From assembly GCA_031390425.1 (NCBI GenBank), contig JANMTL010000212.1, positions 1-5,280 on the forward strand: a DNA stretch of 5,280 nt. Reading direction: 5' to 3'. Under the pieces are notes generated by a model. The model was not told the DNA's origin and ran no database searches. It saw nothing but the letters and a program-made list of their open reading frames with translations. The translations under genes and the position numbers were made by a program. The stretch's first letter is position 1, and each line of letters opens with the position of its first letter. Positions 4,747 to 5,280 of this stretch are shown in pieces. This stretch comes from PBB1 sp031390425. Its GTDB lineage: Bacteria > Pseudomonadota > Gammaproteobacteria > Burkholderiales > Burkholderiaceae_C.

Positions 4747-5280
4747 TCACGAGCCTTCGGCAGCCACCTCGGTCGGCCGCGACTTGCGGCGTGACAGCCG
4801 GCGCAGCACGCTCTGCACCGCGTCGTCGACGAAGGTGAACAACACCGGGATCACCAGCAGACTCAGGAAGGTCGAGGTGATCAAACCCCCGATCACGACG
4901 ATCGCCATCGGCGCCCGGAAACTCGGATCGACCCCCCAGCCGATCGCGATCGGCAACATGCCGGCACCCATCGCGAGGGTGGTCATCACGATCGGCCGCG
5001 CGCGCTTGTGGCAGGCGTCTTGCAGCGCGTCCCAGCGGGTCATGCCGCGATCGCGGCGCACCATGATCGCGTACTCGACCAGCAGGATCGAGTTCTTGGT
5101 GGCACTGCCCATCAGCATGATCAGCCCGATCATCGACGGCATCGAGATCGCGGTGCGACTCAGATAAAGCGCGAGAAACGCACCCGGAATCGACAGCACC
5201 AGCGCGGCCAGGATGGTCACCGGCTGCACGAAGTCCTTGAACAGCAGCACCAGCACGATGTAGATGCACAGCACGCCGGT
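4747..5280 (-). CDS. RND-family efflux pump inner-membrane subunit, C-terminal part (5' end beyond right edge)
   Basis: The last 177 residues and the TGA stop (complement of 4747-4749) are present; the N-terminal four-fifths or more lies outside. The visible part starts TGVLCIYIVLVLLFKDF and matches the final transmembrane half of AcrB/HAE1-type proton-driven exporters, which are normally about 1,030-1,060 residues. PVTILAALVLSIPGAFLAL is the TM9 region. MPSMIGLIMLMGSATKNSILLVEYA is the TM10 region, whose Lys (codon 5095-5097) corresponds to proton-relay K940 of AcrB. KRARPIVMTTLAMGAGMLPIAIG holds the Arg that corresponds to R971. FRAPMAIVVIGGLITSTFLSLLVIPVLF is the last helix, followed by a short basic cytoplasmic tail. 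By family knowledge it works with a periplasmic adaptor and an outer-membrane channel to expel drugs or other small molecules. The ATKNSILLVEYA wording points to the HAE1 rather than the heavy-metal CzcA branch. The substrate is unknown. Confidence 0.93.
   Translation of the reverse strand, partial: TGVLCIYIVLVLLFKDFVQPVTILAALVLSIPGAFLALYLSRTAISMPSMIGLIMLMGSATKNSILLVEYAIMVRRDRGMTRWDALQDACHKRARPIVMTTLAMGAGMLPIAIGWGVDPSFRAPMAIVVIGGLITSTFLSLLVIPVLFTFVDDAVQSVLRRLSRRKSRPTEVAAEGS

Overview
The window is very GC-rich with strong G/C third-position bias, and it is densely packed with short intergenic gaps. Together with the protein types present, this suggests a betaproteobacterium of the order Burkholderiales (Rubrivivax/Leptothrix/Methylibium-like). 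That assignment is inferred from composition and remembered protein families, not from a search.

Layout, left to right. (1) The 5' end of a minus-strand gene for a small soluble protein of unknown function runs off the left edge (1-264). (2) Divergent from it, a plus-strand gene (408-815) encodes a secreted, proline-rich protein with two cysteines. (3) A tight plus-strand group follows: a class I SAM-dependent methyltransferase with a CCHK motif (890-2209), a stand-alone LON substrate-binding-domain protein whose start overlaps the methyltransferase end by 41 bases (2169-2873), and a small SET-domain protein (putative protein-lysine methyltransferase) with a complete post-SET zinc-cysteine set (2913-3332). 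(4) A convergent minus-strand gene for a membrane phosphatase of the PAP2 family lies at 3343-4017. (5) A 265-base non-genic stretch (4018-4282) holds related direct and inverted repeats of a CTGAAA-type motif and two possible very short reading frames. (6) A plus-strand gene for a conserved-looking protein of unknown function (4283-4723) is followed by (7) the C-terminal 177 residues of an RND-type efflux pump on the minus strand, which runs off the right edge (4747-5280).

The most coherent functional unit is the methyltransferase-LON-SET group. It places two putative methyl-transferring enzymes around a protein-binding LON domain in what is probably one transcript. The substrates cannot be read from the sequence. 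The least explained DNA is the repeat-rich stretch at about 4103-4226 upstream of the 4283 gene. Most of the other genes look like ordinary chromosomal housekeeping or accessory genes. I see no mobile element, CRISPR array, tRNA or rRNA.
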